8,662 nucleotides of DNA from an archaeon (GTDB taxonomy: Archaea > Thermoproteota > Nitrososphaeria > Conexivisphaerales > UBA164), in assembly GCA_021798095.1 (NCBI GenBank), contig JAJZYL010000047.1:1-8662 (forward strand), read 5' to 3'. Made by a program: the position numbers and the translations under genes. Of this stretch, positions 5,966-8,662 are shown piece by piece; the stretch's first letter is position 1; every line of letters begins with the position of its first letter. The notes under the pieces are model-generated. The model was not told the DNA's origin and ran no database searches. It saw only the letters and a program-made list of their open reading frames with translations.

Positions 5966-8662
5966 ATGATGATGAATGAAGAAGTTAATAAAAAGGTATC
6001 CGCAATACGGTTTTCAGTATTTTCTCCTTCTGATATAAGGAAGTACTCGGCCGTCGAAATAACGGTTCCAGAGACGTACGACGAAGACGGCATGCCAGTA
6101 CAGGGGGGACTTATGGATAACAGGCTAGGAGTGCTTGAACCAGGTCAAAAGTGCGCCACCTGTGGTAACTTCGCTTCTTCTTGTCCAGGGCATTTCGGCC
6201 ACATAGAGCTCGCTGAACCTGTGTTACACGTTGCATTTGTTAACGATATTCATAAGCTTCTTATATCGACTTGCAGGAATTGCGGCAGGCTCTTACTGCC
6301 CGATGAAGAAATCAAGAACTATCAAGAACAACTGTCCAAGAAGGGAGCGATAAATATCAAGGAAAGGGTAGCTAAGGAGGTCCTTGCAAAGGCTAGGAAG
6401 ACCAAAATCTGCCCATTCTGTGGTACTAAGAAACTTGACATAGAATTTACCAAGCCGCATATGTTCCACGAGATAATTGAAGGCGGCGGAGCTCTTAGGC
6501 TCATGTCCGTAGCGATAAGGGAGAGGTTGGAGAGAATCACCGACTCCGATTATGAATTGCTAGGGTATGACCCTAAGGCGGCTAGACCAGAGTGGTTAGT
6601 GCTGCAGGTTTTACCTGTCCCTCCGGTGGTGGTAAGGCCCAGTATAATACTTGAAACCGGCGTAAGATCGGAGGATGATTTAACCCACAAGTTGGTTGAC
6701 ATTTTAAGGGTAAATCAGAGGGTTTCAGAATCGAAGGATTATGGTACACCACCCCTCATAGTTCAGGACCTGGTGGACCTGTTGCAGTATCACGTTACTA
6801 CATATTTTGACAACGAGGTATCCGGTGTGCCTCAGGCGCACCACAGATCTGGGCGTCCATTGAGAACACTTGCTCAGAGGCTGAAGGGTAAGGAGGGAAG
6901 ATTTAGGGGCAATCTTTCCGGAAAAAGGGTGGACTTTTCCAGCAGGACAGTGATTTCACCTGATCCGAACTTGGATATTTCAGAGGTTGGAATACCTGAG
7001 GAAGTAGCGAGGAAGTTGACAATAAGCGAGAAGGTTACGCCCTGGAACATAGAATTCCTCCGAGAACTGGTTAAAAGGGGGCCAGAAACCTATCCTGGGG
7101 CCAATTACATAATCAGGCCGGATGGCATCAAGATAAGGTTGGAGTATGCTGTGAACAGGGATGCTATGGCACAGGCGCTGGATATTTCTTATGTTGTCGA
7201 AAGACACCTCCTAAATGGCGATACCGTACTATTCAATAGACAGCCATCTTTACATAGGATGTCCATAATGGCGCACCGCGTAAGGGTCCTGCCATATAGA
7301 ACCTTTAGGCTACATCCAGCGGTTTGTCCGCCGTATAATGCGGATTTTGATGGAGATGAAATGAATTTACACATACCACAGACTGAGGAAGCTCAGGCTG
7401 AGGCATCTACGTTCATGACGGTTCAAGATCAAATTATATCGCCAAGGTATGGGGGCCCGATCATCGGTGGTATCAGAGATTATATAACCGCCGCATATCT
7501 CTTGACAAGAGATGGGACGTACCTCACCAAAGAGGAGTTCTTGAACTACACATACATAGGGGGGTATCATGGCGAGCTACCCAAGCCAGCCGATGATAAG
7601 AATGGTTTGTACACAGGTAAACAGGTGATATCGCTGTTCCTGCCTAAAGGGTTCAACTTCGTTGGGAAGTCCAAGTGGTCCCGTGGCGCCAAGGACCCCG
7701 ATGTGATAATCAATAACGGGGAACTCATCCACGGTGTTATTGATAAAGCCACTATTGGAGCTGAAGAGCCGAACAGCGTCCTGCAGAGGATCACCAAGGA
7801 TTATGGTTCAGAAGAGGCTAGACACCTGCTGAATTCTCTGCTGAAGATATTTAAAGAATATATCAGCAGGTATGGGCTCTCCTATGGGTTCAATGAGCTT
7901 CAGATATCGCCTGAGGTCAAGGCCGACTTAAAACAAATAGTTGTAGACGCCTATAAGGAGGTTTCCATGTGGATAAAGAAGTACGAAGGTGGAAAACTTC
8001 CATTGGTCAAGGGGGTAAAGATGGAGGACATGCTGGAAAATTACATAATGAGTGAGCTTGGAAGGGCTAGGGATCGTGCAGGGAAGGCTGTGGAGAAGGT
8101 GCTGAGCGAAACCAATGCGGGAATTATAATGGCCAGAAGCGGCGCCAGGGGTAGTACCTTAAATCTCGGCCAGATGATGGCAATGCTAGGCCAACAAAGC
8201 GTCAGAGGAAAGAGGATTTCAAAGGGGTATTACAAGAGGGCCCTATCACATTTTAAACGCGGGGAACTATCACCAAGGTCATCAGGGTTCATAAGCAATA
8301 GCTTCAGGGATGGTCTCGAGCCTCTGGAATTCTTCTTTCATGCGATGGGAGGAAGGGAGGGATTGGTGGATACCGCCGTTAGAACTCAACAGAGCGGCTA
8401 TCTACAGAGGAGGCTTATCAACGCCATGGAGCACCTAAAGGTCGAGTACGATTTAACAGTTAGGGACCCTGAAGGCGGAATAATACAATTTCTTTATGGG
8501 GAGGACGGCGTAGATCCATCCAAGAGCGATCATGGCAGGGCCGTGAACATAGAAAATCTGATCGAAATAGAGAGATACAATGCTAATAAGGACGGTAAAA
8601 GGGCCAGTAGGGACGATATCGAAAAGACGGTGGGAAGATACAGCTCAAAGCTTAATCCAAAA
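5966..8662 (+). CDS. rpoA1: DNA-directed RNA polymerase subunit A' (Rpo1N), 3' end beyond window
   Basis: This is the largest catalytic subunit, homologous to the N-terminal two thirds of Rpb1. The frame is open for 899 codons to the last base, so the gene is incomplete here. Visible landmarks are the clamp zinc site C63, C66, C73, H76; a second site C103, C106, C149, C152; GRFRGNLSGKRVDFSSR (311-327); FNRQPSLHRM (423-432); the catalytic loop NADFDGDEMN (458-467) with Mg-binding D460, D462 and D464; the funnel; and the bridge helix (about 787-822) with MGGREGLVDTAVRTQQSGYL. FLYGEDGVDP (842-851) and SDHGRAVN follow. In many split archaeal A' proteins the chain ends soon after this point. Here it runs on with a charged helical stretch, SRDDIEKTVGRYSSKLNPK, so the gene may continue into A'' as a single rpoA. 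No intein is present. The start lies nine bases after the rpoB stop; ATG at 5969 or 5972 is also possible. Confidence 0.97.
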   Translation, partial: MMMNEEVNKKVSAIRFSVFSPSDIRKYSAVEITVPETYDEDGMPVQGGLMDNRLGVLEPGQKCATCGNFASSCPGHFGHIELAEPVLHVAFVNDIHKLLISTCRNCGRLLLPDEEIKNYQEQLSKKGAINIKERVAKEVLAKARKTKICPFCGTKKLDIEFTKPHMFHEIIEGGGALRLMSVAIRERLERITDSDYELLGYDPKAARPEWLVLQVLPVPPVVVRPSIILETGVRSEDDLTHKLVDILRVNQRVSESKDYGTPPLIVQDLVDLLQYHVTTYFDNEVSGVPQAHHRSGRPLRTLAQRLKGKEGRFRGNLSGKRVDFSSRTVISPDPNLDISEVGIPEEVARKLTISEKVTPWNIEFLRELVKRGPETYPGANYIIRPDGIKIRLEYAVNRDAMAQALDISYVVERHLLNGDTVLFNRQPSLHRMSIMAHRVRVLPYRTFRLHPAVCPPYNADFDGDEMNLHIPQTEEAQAEASTFMTVQDQIISPRYGGPIIGGIRDYITAAYLLTRDGTYLTKEEFLNYTYIGGYHGELPKPADDKNGLYTGKQVISLFLPKGFNFVGKSKWSRGAKDPDVIINNGELIHGVIDKATIGAEEPNSVLQRITKDYGSEEARHLLNSLLKIFKEYISRYGLSYGFNELQISPEVKADLKQIVVDAYKEVSMWIKKYEGGKLPLVKGVKMEDMLENYIMSELGRARDRAGKAVEKVLSETNAGIIMARSGARGSTLNLGQMMAMLGQQSVRGKRISKGYYKRALSHFKRGELSPRSSGFISNSFRDGLEPLEFFFHAMGGREGLVDTAVRTQQSGYLQRRLINAMEHLKVEYDLTVRDPEGGIIQFLYGEDGVDPSKSDHGRAVNIENLIEIERYNANKDGKRASRDDIEKTVGRYSSKLNPK

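Noticed and set aside
7331..7380. Intein insertion at the RpoA1 catalytic loop or at conserved RpoB sites
   Set aside because: Archaeal polymerase genes often carry inteins at such sites, but NADFDGDEMN and the RpoB motifs are uninterrupted and no splicing-domain motifs occur.
1..8662. Mobile element, CRISPR array, defence island or other novel system
   Set aside because: Coding density is high, all long frames are core information-processing genes, and there are no inverted-repeat ends, regular repeats, transposase, integrase or nuclease motifs.

Overview
The window is archaeal. It holds information-processing genes: a ribosomal stalk protein, a tRNA-modifying enzyme with a coupled RNA-binding protein, and the start of the RNA polymerase large-subunit operon. 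Archaeal hallmarks are a separate RpoH, an RpoB/Rpb2-type subunit with the eukaryote-like motif set, the L12 (P1/P2-type) stalk protein ending in LFG, and TiaS, an enzyme known only from archaea. RpoB is a single unsplit polypeptide. Its wording, and that of L12 (for example the KEINIDEAIKS stretch of L12 and the MSLNIAPRLE end of RpoB), recalls the Nitrososphaerota (Thaumarchaeota/Aigarchaeota) side of the TACK archaea more than methanogens or haloarchaea, where RpoB is split. This placement is from memory of the families, not from a tree. AGG/AGA for Arg and ATA for Ile are frequent.

Layout: positions 1-57 carry a short open tail ending in AALFG and a stop, possibly the end of rpl10. An intergenic stretch with a TATA-like box follows, then rpl12 on the plus strand (166-462). 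Convergent to it on the minus strand is a two-gene unit: tiaS (835-2109, possibly 2121), whose last bases overlap the TTG start of a PF01877/COG1325 RNA-binding protein gene (494-838). A divergent intergenic region of about 260 bases (2110-2368) separates tiaS from the polymerase operon on the plus strand: rpoH (2369-2614), rpoB (2618-5956) and rpoA1 (5966 to the window end, incomplete).

How they fit: L12 recruits translation factors to the ribosome. TiaS converts the wobble cytidine of tRNA-Ile2 so that AUA, a codon used heavily here, can be read. RpoH, RpoB and RpoA1 supply the assembly/jaw subunit, and the two halves of the polymerase active centre. Spacing within the polymerase operon is 3 and 9 bases, and the rpoB stop lies inside the Shine-Dalgarno sequence of rpoA1, so the genes are surely co-transcribed.

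I see no mobile element, CRISPR array, tRNA, rRNA, intein or defence cassette, and no previously undescribed system. The points most worth checking are whether rpoA1 continues into a fused A'-A'' gene, the duplicated L12-like tail at the window start, and the structure of the divergent promoter region.
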